Source of the DNA: Thermoplasmatota archaeon
GTDB taxonomy: Archaea; Thermoplasmatota; E2; DHVEG-1
Assembly: GCA_030601705.1 (NCBI GenBank)
Contig: JAUWBM010000013.1
Span: 1 to 40,052 of the forward strand
Length of the DNA stretch: 40,052 bases
Reading direction: 5' to 3'
This document shows positions 26,124 through 34,905 of the stretch, piece by piece (position 1 is the first letter of the stretch; each line of letters starts with the position of its first letter). The notes under the pieces were generated by a model. The model was not told the origin of the DNA, did not search any database, and worked only from the letters and a program-made list of their open reading frames with translations. The position numbers and the translations under genes are program-made.

Positions 26124-27256
26124 TTACCTTCATCTTTTGATTCTACTCTTTGAATATAATCTAAACCAAGTTTTAATAAAACCTCTTTATCTGGAATTTT
26201 CTGCTTTTTTAGATATTTTTCAAATTCACTTGCTATGGATTCTATTTTATAATTCTCACTCATTCGCAGTTCACCTTCTTTTATCACATCTGATTTTATC
26301 TCAAAATGAACTGCACCTTTGCTAAGCTCTCTTATTTGATTAAAATCAATTCCTCGATAGATGTGAGATGGAATGTTTTCTAATCTTATGCGAAATATTT
26401 TGTCCTTCGGCTCTATTTTTCTGATGGTTTCCTTTATATTTCTCACTATTTCTTCAATAGTTAAATTTGGACAATCAATAGGAGAAGCATCTATCATGGG
26501 ACGTGTGCTTATTTCAATAAAATCATGCTTAATTTTTTTATCTAGTTCTAATTCAATAAATCCTTTTTTATCTCCTGCATCTGAAAAGGTTAAACTTTCA
26601 GCAGATCCAGAATAAAAAGCGTTTTCTTGTAATTTGGTATATTTATGGTAATGGCCTAGAGCAACATAGTCAAAATCATTACTTAGAGCGTTTGTAGGAA
26701 TAAATAGTTCGTTAAACTCGTTCATTTTAAATTCTTTTATTCCAGTTACCGCTCCATGTACCATAAAAATGTTAAAATCTGAAGAACTGTCTATTTTTAC
26801 CTTTTCCAAATTATCATTAAAATCCTTTTTTGTTTGACACTGCGGTATTGCATGAATCGTTATTTTTTTGTTATCTATTTCAAAAGGAATTGTTTCGTAA
26901 CAATTATTGTATATTGGATACACATGATCCAAGTGTTCGAATATATTAAAGATGTTGCCGGTTTCTTTGAGCTTTGGAGTTTCATGGTTTCCAGATATAA
27001 CTACAAAAGGTATCTTTTCTTTCGAAAGCCTTAGAATCTGCTGAATAGCAACCGTGATAGCTCTGTTAGTAGGTCGTACTGAATCGAATAAATCACCGGC
27101 GTGAAGCATGAGGTCTGGTTTTGATTTCACAGCATAGTCAACGCATTGTTTGAATGCATCATACACATCGATTTCCCGTTGATTCATTCCGTCTTCGGTT
27201 AATTTTCTATAGGCAGAAAAGCCAAGGTGTGTATCAGCAACATGTAAAATCTTCAT
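26120..27256 (-). CDS. mre11: DNA double-strand break repair nuclease Mre11
   Basis: Mre11 is the manganese-dependent nuclease partner of Rad50. All phosphoesterase motifs are present: HVADTHLGF, HAGDLFDSVRPTN, VISGNHE, FMVHGAV and ALGHYHKY. The C-terminal part (after ~residue 260) would form the capping and Rad50-binding regions. The ORF track begins at a TTG (27277), but the ATG at 27256 starts directly at MKILHVADTH as in relatives and lies one base after the upstream gene's stop codon. The end overlaps rad50 by four bases. Confidence 0.95.
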   Translation of the reverse strand: MKILHVADTHLGFSAYRKLTEDGMNQREIDVYDAFKQCVDYAVKSKPDLMLHAGDLFDSVRPTNRAITVAIQQILRLSKEKIPFVVISGNHETPKLKETGNIFNIFEHLDHVYPIYNNCYETIPFEIDNKKITIHAIPQCQTKKDFNDNLEKVKIDSSSDFNIFMVHGAVTGIKEFKMNEFNELFIPTNALSNDFDYVALGHYHKYTKLQENAFYSGSAESLTFSDAGDKKGFIELELDKKIKHDFIEISTRPMIDASPIDCPNLTIEEIVRNIKETIRKIEPKDKIFRIRLENIPSHIYRGIDFNQIRELSKGAVHFEIKSDVIKEGELRMSENYKIESIASEFEKYLKKQKIPDKEVLLKLGLDYIQRVESKDEGK

Positions 27257-27257
27257 A

Positions 27258-28643
27258 TTATCTTCTTTTTCTTGCAAGTTTTAGAGAAGCAACATCACAT
27301 ACAAGAGTCAAGGCATCTAGAGTTGGTGCAATGGGAGGTGCATATGCTGTTTCCAATTTTTTAAAATCTTCGACATCTGCTTTATTAAGAATGGCACAGG
27401 CAAAGGTGTTAATCCTTTGTGCTACATTAATTCCGACTGCCTGAGCAGATACTATTCTATCTGTTCCTTCATGAACACCTACTTTCATTAATATGGGTTT
27501 TCCACCCGGAAAATAATCTGGGAGTGAAGAACCTTTGAACTTGCCGTATAAAACCGGGATATTTTGACAAGCATTTTTTACTGGACCAACCGCCGCTATC
27601 TCTATTCCAAAAAACTCTGATGTACGTGTCAGCAAAACTCCTTTGGGGAGATTGTATTTGCCACCTGCTGCGTTTATGCCAGCTGCAATTGCTTGTCTTA
27701 CCGCGATGCTTCCAAGACCGATACAGACAGATTCTTTTGTGATAAAATCTTTGTATTCTGTGCAATCACCGACAGCATAAACGTTTTTTACAGATGATTC
27801 AGCTTTTTCATTGATAATTATTCCACCAGTTTTTCCGATTTTACACCCTATGCTTTTCGCTAGTGAAACATCTGGCTTTGCTCCTGTAGCAATCACGAGA
27901 ATATCGGTCTCTACTTTTTTTTCCTCATTGGTCTTGTTATCTTTAATAAAAACACGATCTATTGTCCCATCTTTTTCTTCTAATTTTGTTGCAGTATGAT
28001 TTGTACATAGTTTGGTTTTCTCATGTAATTCCTTAAGAACTGGTTCACACATATCATTATCTATGGTATTTTCCAATATGTTTGGGAGAGCCTCTACTAT
28101 TGTAACATCCATTCCTTTTTTATAGAAAGAATTTGCCATCTCGAGGCCAATTAATCCTGCTCCAACTATCGTTGCTTTTTTCCCCTTTTTTATACTTGAA
28201 GAAATTCGCTTTCCATCATCAATTGTTCGTAGAACATGAACCCCATTTAATAACGCATTCTCCTTCTGAATATTTTGTATTGGGGGGATAAATGGTTTTG
28301 CACCTGTCGCAAGTATCAAACTATCAAATTCTTTTTTGATTTGCTCATTTCCTTTTTTGGCAAAGATAATCTGATTTTTTATATCAATTTCATCAACCGT
28401 CGTCTCTAAAAAAAGGTCTATATGTTCTTTTTTAAACCAGTCTTCTGAAAATTCAATTAAATCTTTAAATTCTGAGATTTCACCAGATATTGCATAAGGT
28501 AGTCCACATTTAGAATAGTGCGGATATTTGCCATGTTCAAATATAGTTATTGTAGCTTTTCTATCTATCTTTCTTGCAAATTGTGCAGCAGTCCCACCAC
28601 CAGCACCACATCCTATGATAACGATTTTCTTATCACCGGTCAC
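27258..28643 (-). CDS. FAD/NAD(P)-dependent disulfide oxidoreductase (CoA-disulfide reductase / NADH oxidase type)
   Basis: The 461-residue flavoprotein has an N-terminal FAD-binding Rossmann fold (IIGCGAGGGTAAQFA), the single redox cysteine at position 46 (YSKCGLPYAISG), a central NAD(P)-binding fold (ATIVGAGLIGLEMANSFYKKG), the second FAD motif VYAVGDCTEY and the family's dimerisation domain at the end. The single-cysteine KCGLPY motif marks the NADH oxidase/CoA-disulfide reductase/peroxidase branch. Which substrate it uses (CoA disulfide, oxygen or polysulfide) cannot be read from the sequence. It heads the operon with mre11 and rad50; a functional link, for instance to oxidative DNA damage, is inference. 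Confidence 0.9.
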   Translation of the reverse strand: MTGDKKIVIIGCGAGGGTAAQFARKIDRKATITIFEHGKYPHYSKCGLPYAISGEISEFKDLIEFSEDWFKKEHIDLFLETTVDEIDIKNQIIFAKKGNEQIKKEFDSLILATGAKPFIPPIQNIQKENALLNGVHVLRTIDDGKRISSSIKKGKKATIVGAGLIGLEMANSFYKKGMDVTIVEALPNILENTIDNDMCEPVLKELHEKTKLCTNHTATKLEEKDGTIDRVFIKDNKTNEEKKVETDILVIATGAKPDVSLAKSIGCKIGKTGGIIINEKAESSVKNVYAVGDCTEYKDFITKESVCIGLGSIAVRQAIAAGINAAGGKYNLPKGVLLTRTSEFFGIEIAAVGPVKNACQNIPVLYGKFKGSSLPDYFPGGKPILMKVGVHEGTDRIVSAQAVGINVAQRINTFACAILNKADVEDFKKLETAYAPPIAPTLDALTLVCDVASLKLARKRR

Positions 28644-28702
28644 TGAAAACCCCTATCTGACTAATGGCGAAGTTTTTTTAATGTTTTTGATAAAGAAAAT
28701 TC

Positions 28703-30598
28703 TTATCTTTTCTTCTTTATATAAACAATAAAAACAATTGCCGCTATAAACACAACTATAATAAAACCTATCCCTGAAGGAATTTCATTTCCTTCATTTT
28801 CTTCTTGAAATGTATTTTCTGAGAACAATTTCCCTTTCAACAGCATATCGCTAGCACGAAATGCGTTTTTGATTAGCTGAAAACCTGAACTATAGTCACC
28901 TTGTTCAATCAGTTTCTTGCCATTTTTGTATTCTTCATATGATGTTGATATGTTTTTTCCAATGGCTTGTGCTGCGTTAAGCCTCGATTCACAAACATTG
29001 AGTGCAATATCTGTAATTTTGCTGATAGTTCTTAATTCTGATATATTTCTGAGAGAGTCAATTGCACTGGTCATCAAATCCAATGAAACAGAATAATTTT
29101 CTCTCCAGATTCTGCCTATTATTTCAATAATTTCTTGATTATTATTGGAACTTTTACCCACTTCCAACCATATTTGCTCAGTTAGCCATGCCTGCTCCTG
29201 TATACTAGTATCTACAATTGTTAAAAATTCAGATATATCTGAGTTATTTTCTATCAACTTATTTGCCATCTCTTCATGCCCTTCAGTTTCGCTTAAAAAG
29301 ACGTCTTCTACTCTACTAAAGATGGGAGTTAACGTACCATGTCCATAAAGATCTAATAACTCAAGCGATACTTCTGCTGCTTGTCCTGTTTTATAAGGTT
29401 CATAAAAATCATTATTAGATATGTGAATTGGAACGTAAATTGAAGAACATGCATGGTTTGCAGAAAACCATCCACTACTTAATAGGCCGTAATTTTCTTC
29501 AGGAATTTTGTAAATCATTACTGATTCATAAGGAAAAAAATCTTGGCACATCGGCCGTAAACCTTCAAGATCTTCACCATGAAGACGGGACCAGTTTATC
29601 ATATCCTTTAAAGTTATACATCCATATTTAGACTCAATGTATTGTAACATTTTGTCTTCCCATGCTTTAAAAACATAGCTTACCGAAACCTTTGCCTTTT
29701 TACCGTCGATATCTATCAATCTTACGCTATAATCTCCAACAGTTTCCCTTTCTCCAAGTTTTATTTCGACTCTAGTTCCCATTATTCTAATCATTTTATT
29801 ATATATTTTAACAAATGGAACCTGCCGGGCGACTATCCAATCTTCGCCGATACCAACAATTTTCACGCCATATAATGAATTTAATCGCACCGTTCTCCCT
29901 CTTCTCACATAGCCCTCTTTTTCTATATCAAACGATGATGCAATTGGAAGTTTTTTATGACGTTGAGTTCTCCACAGTTCTTTTGGATAATTACTCATTA
30001 CTACAATGTCGTTTATTTCTTTAACATTGTAATGAAATGCATCTGCCTCTATCACAAATGCTTTTTTTGGACCTACAACAAAAAGATTCTCAGATACTCC
30101 CGATGCATGCAGTTGGTCTACACAATCTTCAGTCATTAAATTAACAGCTTGATTTTCATCATCTGCTTTTTCACAAGCATATCGTATCCAGTCAAAGTCA
30201 TCCCAAGCATTTCTTGTCGGATTCTTCCAATTCGAATCTGTATCAGCATCGCCAAACGCGATACCAGAATCAGTTAGAGTCGTTCCTGCTTTTACAATAT
30301 TTGGGATGGTATCTCCTTTTGTAGCGACACCTATGAATTTATGCTTTGTTTTAAACTCCATAGGTTTTCCAGTCCATGGATGATTGTATGTGTATTCATA
30401 TCCCTCAGGAACTATACAGAGAACTTGCGGCCCTGGTCTGCTTGGATCTCTTACCTTTAACAACAGATTGTAATTTCCATCTGTTGCATCGCCAACTGCT
30501 ACTATATCCTTACAACCTTTTATGTTTAGAGATACAATGACATTTGATAAAAGAAATATAATGAAAATAACATAGAATATCTTATTATGTCTTGTCAT
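28703..30598 (-). CDS. Surface Ntn-hydrolase, peptidase C69/C45-like
   Basis: A 631-residue protein with an N-terminal hydrophobic signal (NKIFYVIFIIFLLSNVIVSLNIKG) directly followed by Cys29 in GCKDIVAVGDATDGNYNLLLKVRDPSRPG. This matches the start of Ntn-hydrolases of the C69/C45 kind, where cleavage leaves the cysteine as N-terminal nucleophile. Further family-like stretches are VGPKKAFVIEADAFHYNVKEI and the RRGRTVRLNSL block. The C-terminal ~150 residues are helical (TSIQEQAWLTEQIWLEVG...) and end in a membrane helix (GIGFIIVVFIAAIVFIVYI) with a KKKR stop, so the enzyme is anchored outside the cell. Substrate unknown: amide or peptide bonds of surface or external compounds. It stands alone between the flavoprotein and S3Ae genes. 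Confidence 0.8.
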   Translation of the reverse strand: MTRHNKIFYVIFIIFLLSNVIVSLNIKGCKDIVAVGDATDGNYNLLLKVRDPSRPGPQVLCIVPEGYEYTYNHPWTGKPMEFKTKHKFIGVATKGDTIPNIVKAGTTLTDSGIAFGDADTDSNWKNPTRNAWDDFDWIRYACEKADDENQAVNLMTEDCVDQLHASGVSENLFVVGPKKAFVIEADAFHYNVKEINDIVVMSNYPKELWRTQRHKKLPIASSFDIEKEGYVRRGRTVRLNSLYGVKIVGIGEDWIVARQVPFVKIYNKMIRIMGTRVEIKLGERETVGDYSVRLIDIDGKKAKVSVSYVFKAWEDKMLQYIESKYGCITLKDMINWSRLHGEDLEGLRPMCQDFFPYESVMIYKIPEENYGLLSSGWFSANHACSSIYVPIHISNNDFYEPYKTGQAAEVSLELLDLYGHGTLTPIFSRVEDVFLSETEGHEEMANKLIENNSDISEFLTIVDTSIQEQAWLTEQIWLEVGKSSNNNQEIIEIIGRIWRENYSVSLDLMTSAIDSLRNISELRTISKITDIALNVCESRLNAAQAIGKNISTSYEEYKNGKKLIEQGDYSSGFQLIKNAFRASDMLLKGKLFSENTFQEENEGNEIPSGIGFIIVVFIAAIVFIVYIKKKR

Positions 30599-30670
30599 GC
30601 AATAGCATATAATATATTTAAAAATATATAAATATGTTTTGCACTGATAAAAAATTATTTGTCAAAAAGG

Positions 30671-31579
30671 CTACTTTGATTCTTTTTTCTGTTTTTTCGA
30701 ATTGGTTTTTTTCTTTTTTTCTTTTGCAGGTTTTGATTCTTTTTTAGACTTATCTTCTTTCTTTTTGGCAGGCTTTTTTGCGATTTTCTTTTCTTTTACT
30801 TCAGGTTCCTTTTTGGGTTTATCTTTCTTCTTTGTTGCTGGTTTTTCAGTTTTCTTTTCTTCCTTTACTTCAGGTTCTTTTTTAGGTTTTTCTTCTTTTG
30901 TTTCTTCCTTCTTCACTTCTTTTTTCTCAGCTTCTTTAGGTTCTTCAGTTTCCTTTGCAGGTTTTCTCTCTTCAATTTCGATTGTTGGTAATCTTTTTAA
31001 TTCCGTCTTATATATTTCAACTCTTTTTACTGGATAGAATTTTTTACAGTTTTTGTATATCGCGCTGCCTGTTTTTCCTTCTAAGGTATCTCTGAGGAAC
31101 TCGTTGAGCGTTTTTGTTTTTCCTTCTTTCGTAATAGTTTCTTTCATGACGTTTCGGATTAGCTTTTTTTGAGAATTCTGTATACGTTTCTCGGTGATGG
31201 CAAACGGTTTAACCCTAAGATATGCGCCATCTCTTGTTTCAATATCATATACGCCATCAACACGTGATTTTCTTCTTCGTATCATTCTCCTCAAATAATC
31301 AGACGTAAGAGTGTGTCCATTAAACTGTGTGTGGGCATTTCCATCTTGAATCTTATCAATTTTAAAGAATAATTTAATATGGGCTTTTCTAAAATCGTTT
31401 GTTATATCTTGGAGAGATACTTCGGTTATTCTGCCAATCAAATTATTTGGTTTATCCGATAAAGTTTCAGATACCGGAGCACTGTCAAATAAAGTCGGTG
31501 CTAGTATTTGATACCAATTTTTTGCTCGCCATTTATCTTTGACTTTTCTCGATGTAGACCTTGCTCGTGCTTTTGCCAT
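30671..31579 (-). CDS. rps3ae: Small ribosomal subunit protein S3Ae (eS1) with long charged tail
   Basis: Residues 1-~200 are archaeal S3Ae: RKVKDKWRAKNWYQILAPTLFDSAPVSETLSDKPNNLIGR, FRKAHIKLFFKID, GHTLTSDYLRRMIRRRKSRVDGVYDIETRDG and LNEFLRDTLEGKTGSAIYKNCKKFYPVKRVEIYKTEL. S3Ae sits near the mRNA exit channel. The normal protein ends soon after, but here ~100 more residues of almost only lysine, glutamate and proline follow, including a repeated KPKKEPEVKE unit. The ORF track begins with GTG at 31588; I prefer the ATG at 31579 (MAKARARSTSRK), with AGTGAT ten bases upstream. Confidence 0.94.
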   Translation of the reverse strand: MAKARARSTSRKVKDKWRAKNWYQILAPTLFDSAPVSETLSDKPNNLIGRITEVSLQDITNDFRKAHIKLFFKIDKIQDGNAHTQFNGHTLTSDYLRRMIRRRKSRVDGVYDIETRDGAYLRVKPFAITEKRIQNSQKKLIRNVMKETITKEGKTKTLNEFLRDTLEGKTGSAIYKNCKKFYPVKRVEIYKTELKRLPTIEIEERKPAKETEEPKEAEKKEVKKEETKEEKPKKEPEVKEEKKTEKPATKKKDKPKKEPEVKEKKIAKKPAKKKEDKSKKESKPAKEKKKKTNSKKQKKESK

Positions 31580-31701
31580 ACGTATCACTTAAATTTTTAA
31601 TTCGTTTTATTAATAGATTTTTCTGAGTAATGGAGTTCTTATACTTAAAATATACTGGCGATACAGTAGTTTTGAAAGTGTATACAAAAATCAACAATAT
31701 T

Positions 31702-32499
31702 TTAAAAAGCATCAACAATTTTTACATTTCTTTCTTTAGCTTTCTTAAAAATTTCTTTTCTTAACGCATTGTAATGCGCCTTGTTTTCAAATACATTTTT
31801 TGAAAAAGCTTTATACATTTCCTGGTCTTGAAAAATGCTTTTTTTGATATTATCCCAAATACCCGGTTTTAGATTCAAAGAATCAATCCATATCTTTGAA
31901 GCGCCATACGTGATAAAGGTATCAATCATTTCAGGAATATCACTCTTTAAAATTGAGGGATAGATTGGACCAAAGAAAATGCTAGTTTGTACTCCTACAT
32001 CAGCATATTTTCTTAAAACATCCAGCCTTTTTTCAACAGGTGATGAATATGGCTCGAGTAGTTTCCGTTCATTATCATCAAGCGTTGTAATACTCATTAT
32101 CACTTCAGCATCAGAAAATTTTGATACCATATTGATATCTCTTACTACTAGGGAAGATTTAGTCTGAATACTAATTGGAAAATCATATTTCAGAAGTTGC
32201 TCCAAACAATATCGCGTAAGTTTATACTTCTTCTCAATGGGTTGATATGGGTCTGTGACAGTAGAGATTCCAACAACACCACGCTTCTTGTTTTTAATCT
32301 CTTTTGAAAGAACCAACGGAATATTTGCTTTCACATCGATAAAATTCCCCCAATTTTCTCTTTTTATTTTCAAAACATTTGGTGCATAACAATAGGCACA
32401 ATTATGCTCGCAACCTCTATAGGGATTCAAAGAATAATCTAATCCAGGTAATGTAGAAAGAGATAAAGCTGTTTTACAATTAATCTGTCTGATTTTCAT
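31702..32499 (-). CDS. Radical SAM protein, SPL (spore photoproduct lyase)-like family
   Basis: The protein (~265 residues) has the radical SAM cluster motif CEHNCAYCYAP preceded by LPGLDYSLNPYRG, the signature of the SplB-related/Rv2578c-like group. Later segments (GVVGISTVTDPYQPIEKKYKLTR, FPISIQTKSSLVVRDI, VIMSITTLDDNERKLLEPYSS) follow the same family. These enzymes cut S-adenosylmethionine with a 4Fe-4S cluster; true spore photoproduct lyase repairs thymine dimers, but the substrate of archaeal members is not known. The ATG at 32499 begins MKIRQINCKTALS as in relatives and lies four bases after the nreA stop codon, so the ORF-track start (32556), inside nreA, is not used. Coupling to nreA supports a DNA-repair role by inference. 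Confidence 0.88.
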   Translation of the reverse strand: MKIRQINCKTALSLSTLPGLDYSLNPYRGCEHNCAYCYAPNVLKIKRENWGNFIDVKANIPLVLSKEIKNKKRGVVGISTVTDPYQPIEKKYKLTRYCLEQLLKYDFPISIQTKSSLVVRDINMVSKFSDAEVIMSITTLDDNERKLLEPYSSPVEKRLDVLRKYADVGVQTSIFFGPIYPSILKSDIPEMIDTFITYGASKIWIDSLNLKPGIWDNIKKSIFQDQEMYKAFSKNVFENKAHYNALRKEIFKKAKERNVKIVDAF

Positions 32500-32503
32500 A
32501 TAA

Positions 32504-33769
32504 TCACAAATAATCTTCAAGTCTTTTCTGGTACAGTTGATTTTTGAGAACAGCACTATTCCTCATCCATCTTTGAAGAGGGATATCCATGATTTCTGAA
32601 ACATGCAACAAAGCTTCATTTAATGTGTCAAATTTCCTATATTCTTGTCTTAAAGCACTTCTTACACTTTCTCTCACATTCCATACTCCTATTGGCATGA
32701 TATAGCCAGGATGGGCTTCTCTCATAATCACTGCTCCAGCCTGACGACTCTCTTTATTAAGCAATTCATTTACTGCGAGTCGGGCCGCATAGTAGCAACC
32801 CCCAATCTCAGCATAGGTTGTTCTCCCGTCATAAAACTCGTAGCTATTAAAGATCGAAATAGTTTTACCATAAGGGTTCCAGGTGGTATTTGGATACCAC
32901 GCCTCAATAAGTTCATACTGCCATTCAGTCGGTGTCATTAGTATTATCCAGCGATTATCAAACTGGTTGAGATAGTACATTCTAAATTCGTTGATGTATG
33001 GATATGTCTTTGTTTTGTTCATTAATTCCTTACCGATGAGTGAGTCAACTGCGGTAATGCTCCATCGTGTTGGGACAAACTTTCTATACTTATTAACACC
33101 AAAAGCTCCAACGCTAAACGCACGCTGGATCTTAGAAACCTTCACACCACTTTTGTAAACATCTAAAATTGCATCTTTTGATTTGAGGTCTGTATCATAA
33201 AACGCTTTCTCAATATGCTGGTCATATTTTGGATTTGTAATATCAAGTTTTTTTAACGGTGCTGAGGGACCGTGAGGTTGTATTTCATCATAAAATGCAA
33301 TTCTGCCATATGGTTTTTTTTCAAATAATGCTTCAGCAAAAACAGAATTTTTCGAGAGTGCAAGTTCTCTTGTATATTCAACAACTTCGTGAGGATTTTC
33401 AACATCAGAAACATCTACCGTAAATTTCCCTCGCACAAGCTGTGAGCGAAAATCAACGATGTCATCAATGCTTTTATCTAACCACAGTTCTGGTGTGTCA
33501 ATTATGGAAGTATCTCCCATAACTGGAGGTATCATGGGACCGACCGATACCTTAGGATAGCCTATTCTTCCTACAAAAACACTTGGGGGTGATGCACCTC
33601 CAAGTCTCAATGTACTGATCAACGGTTTTGTCTTTATTTTTGAATGGTACCGTATAATAACTGGGCATCTTGATTTACCACATAAAAACTTAGTGCCTCT
33701 GCACAATGCACACATGCTAGTTGAGTTTTTTCTCTCAACAGGTAAGAGTTTTTTTTGAATATCTTGCAC
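32504..33769 (-). CDS. nreA: DNA repair protein NreA
   Basis: The 421-residue protein matches archaeal NreA: an N-terminal zinc-binding part (CALCRGTKFLCGKSRCP), LRLGGASPPSVFVGRIGYPKVSVGPMIPP, and the conserved domain with DIVDFRSQLVRGKF and RWSITAVDSLIGKEL. NreA is needed for survival of crosslinking and alkylation damage in Haloferax and binds PCNA through a C-terminal PIP box; here the last residues QKRLEDYL have the QxxLxxYL form of such a box. The GTG start follows GGGGGAAC closely; the ATG at 33715 (MCALCRG) is an alternative. The gene is followed directly by the radical SAM gene. Confidence 0.92.
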   Translation of the reverse strand: MQDIQKKLLPVERKNSTSMCALCRGTKFLCGKSRCPVIIRYHSKIKTKPLISTLRLGGASPPSVFVGRIGYPKVSVGPMIPPVMGDTSIIDTPELWLDKSIDDIVDFRSQLVRGKFTVDVSDVENPHEVVEYTRELALSKNSVFAEALFEKKPYGRIAFYDEIQPHGPSAPLKKLDITNPKYDQHIEKAFYDTDLKSKDAILDVYKSGVKVSKIQRAFSVGAFGVNKYRKFVPTRWSITAVDSLIGKELMNKTKTYPYINEFRMYYLNQFDNRWIILMTPTEWQYELIEAWYPNTTWNPYGKTISIFNSYEFYDGRTTYAEIGGCYYAARLAVNELLNKESRQAGAVIMREAHPGYIMPIGVWNVRESVRSALRQEYRKFDTLNEALLHVSEIMDIPLQRWMRNSAVLKNQLYQKRLEDYL

Positions 33770-33835
33770 CGTTCCCCCATCTTAATCTTTGTTTTTTATA
33801 TTTTATGTAAGAGGATTGAAAGTATACCTTTTAAT

Positions 33836-34222
33836 CTACTCGGCTTTCTTTTTTAACGTATTGATCCATGCCGGTAATCCTTCAATCGTACGGATCGTAG
33901 ACCTTTTTGCAAATATCTCTCTGTACTTTGTATTACACATTACTCGGCTTTCTAGATTTTTCTTTATCATGGCGCACAGGTATCCGCCCGTCCTATCCCA
34001 ATCTGTAAGTAGTATGATGCTTTTGTATTTCCGAGCCATCATATCACAAAAATTGGAAATTGACATCCCAACATTGAAACGGATTATTTCTCCCGTTACA
34101 TCTAATTTTCGCAATGCATCCCTGTCTTTTTCTCCCTCTACAATTATTGGTACAGTTTTGTTGTCTTCCCTCAGTTCTTGGAGAGCCTTTTCTAACTCTT
34201 CCAGGGATTTTTCATAATCCAC
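33836..34222 (-). CDS. Small Toprim-domain protein
   Basis: The 128-residue protein is a bare Toprim domain: the catalytic glutamate in PIIVEGEKDRDALRKL and the DxD motif in ILLTDWDRTGGYL. The first 25 residues form a helix (LEELEKALQELREDN). Stand-alone archaeal Toprim proteins of this size resemble the domain of ribonuclease M5 and of DnaG primase; the target (5S rRNA-like processing, DNA or another nucleic acid) cannot be told. It overlaps the end of the DUF167 gene by 11 bases and is the last gene of the NAC-DUF167-Toprim operon. Confidence 0.85.
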   Translation of the reverse strand: MDYEKSLEELEKALQELREDNKTVPIIVEGEKDRDALRKLDVTGEIIRFNVGMSISNFCDMMARKYKSIILLTDWDRTGGYLCAMIKKNLESRVMCNTKYREIFAKRSTIRTIEGLPAWINTLKKKAE

Positions 34223-34535
34223 GTAATGACCCCTTTATTTTCTTACATATGTCTTCTATTTGTACATTTTTAATTGCAACTGTCTTTTCCCTGCTTTTTT
34301 GTCCATGTATAATACATATATCTTTTGGTGAAATATTGAAATATATTGCAATTTGATCTATCACTTCGCTATTTGCTTTATTTTCTTTTGCTTCAGCTTT
34401 TACTTTTATTTCAATAGAGTTGCGCCATATACTATAGCCAGCTGGAAAAACAGGTTGAGAAGAACCTGGTATCACATGTAATTGTAATCGTACTTCATTG
34501 TTTGACAGATTCAATGCATTTTTCCAATCTCTCAT
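34212..34535 (-). CDS. DUF167 (YggU-like) family protein
   Basis: The 107-residue product has the DUF167 core: VRLQLHVIPGSSQ, IEIKVKAEAKENKANSEVIDQIAIYFNIS and ICIIHGQKSREKTVAI. The family is found in all domains and its role is unknown. An extra AGYSIWRNS loop is typical of archaeal members. It lies between the NAC gene (19-base gap) and the Toprim gene (11-base overlap). Confidence 0.88.
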   Translation of the reverse strand: MRDWKNALNLSNNEVRLQLHVIPGSSQPVFPAGYSIWRNSIEIKVKAEAKENKANSEVIDQIAIYFNISPKDICIIHGQKSREKTVAIKNVQIEDICKKIKGSLRGL

Positions 34536-34554
34536 AGTATCTCTAAAAAAGAAG

Positions 34555-34905
34555 TTAGGACTCGCTGAGTTTTAGTATCGCCTCGGCGATATCGCCGTTT
34601 GCCTCTTCAAGGGCTTTTCGCGCTTCTTTCTCTGATTTCCCTGTTTGATCTACCACTAGTTTAATGTCATCCTTTAGAGTATCTTCGGCTCTATCCCTGA
34701 TTACAGGTTCTCCTGAAATTTGAAAGGTTTTTTGCCCTTGTGCATCCATAATTGTTACTTCAGCATCGTCAAAAACGTATTCTTTTGAATCGGTTTGAAT
34801 GATTACTTTTTCAACATTATCAATATTTTTTATGTTGATCCCGAGTCTACGCATCATTTGATTCATTTGCCGTTGATTCATTCTCCCAGGCATTCCAGGT
34901 ATCAT
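34555..34905 (-). CDS. nac: Nascent polypeptide-associated complex protein
   Basis: Archaeal NAC is a homodimer of alpha-like subunits that binds ribosomes near the exit tunnel and shields emerging chains. The 116 residues contain the NAC domain (IDNVEKVIIQTDSKEYVFDDAEVTIMDAQGQKTFQISGEP) after a methionine-rich front (MPGRMNQRQMNQMMRRLGI), and a C-terminal UBA domain (DIKLVVDQTGKSEKEARKALEEANGDIAEAILKLSES). GAAGGT lies upstream of the ATG. It heads the NAC-DUF167-Toprim operon on the minus strand. Confidence 0.95.
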   Translation of the reverse strand: MIPGMPGRMNQRQMNQMMRRLGINIKNIDNVEKVIIQTDSKEYVFDDAEVTIMDAQGQKTFQISGEPVIRDRAEDTLKDDIKLVVDQTGKSEKEARKALEEANGDIAEAILKLSES

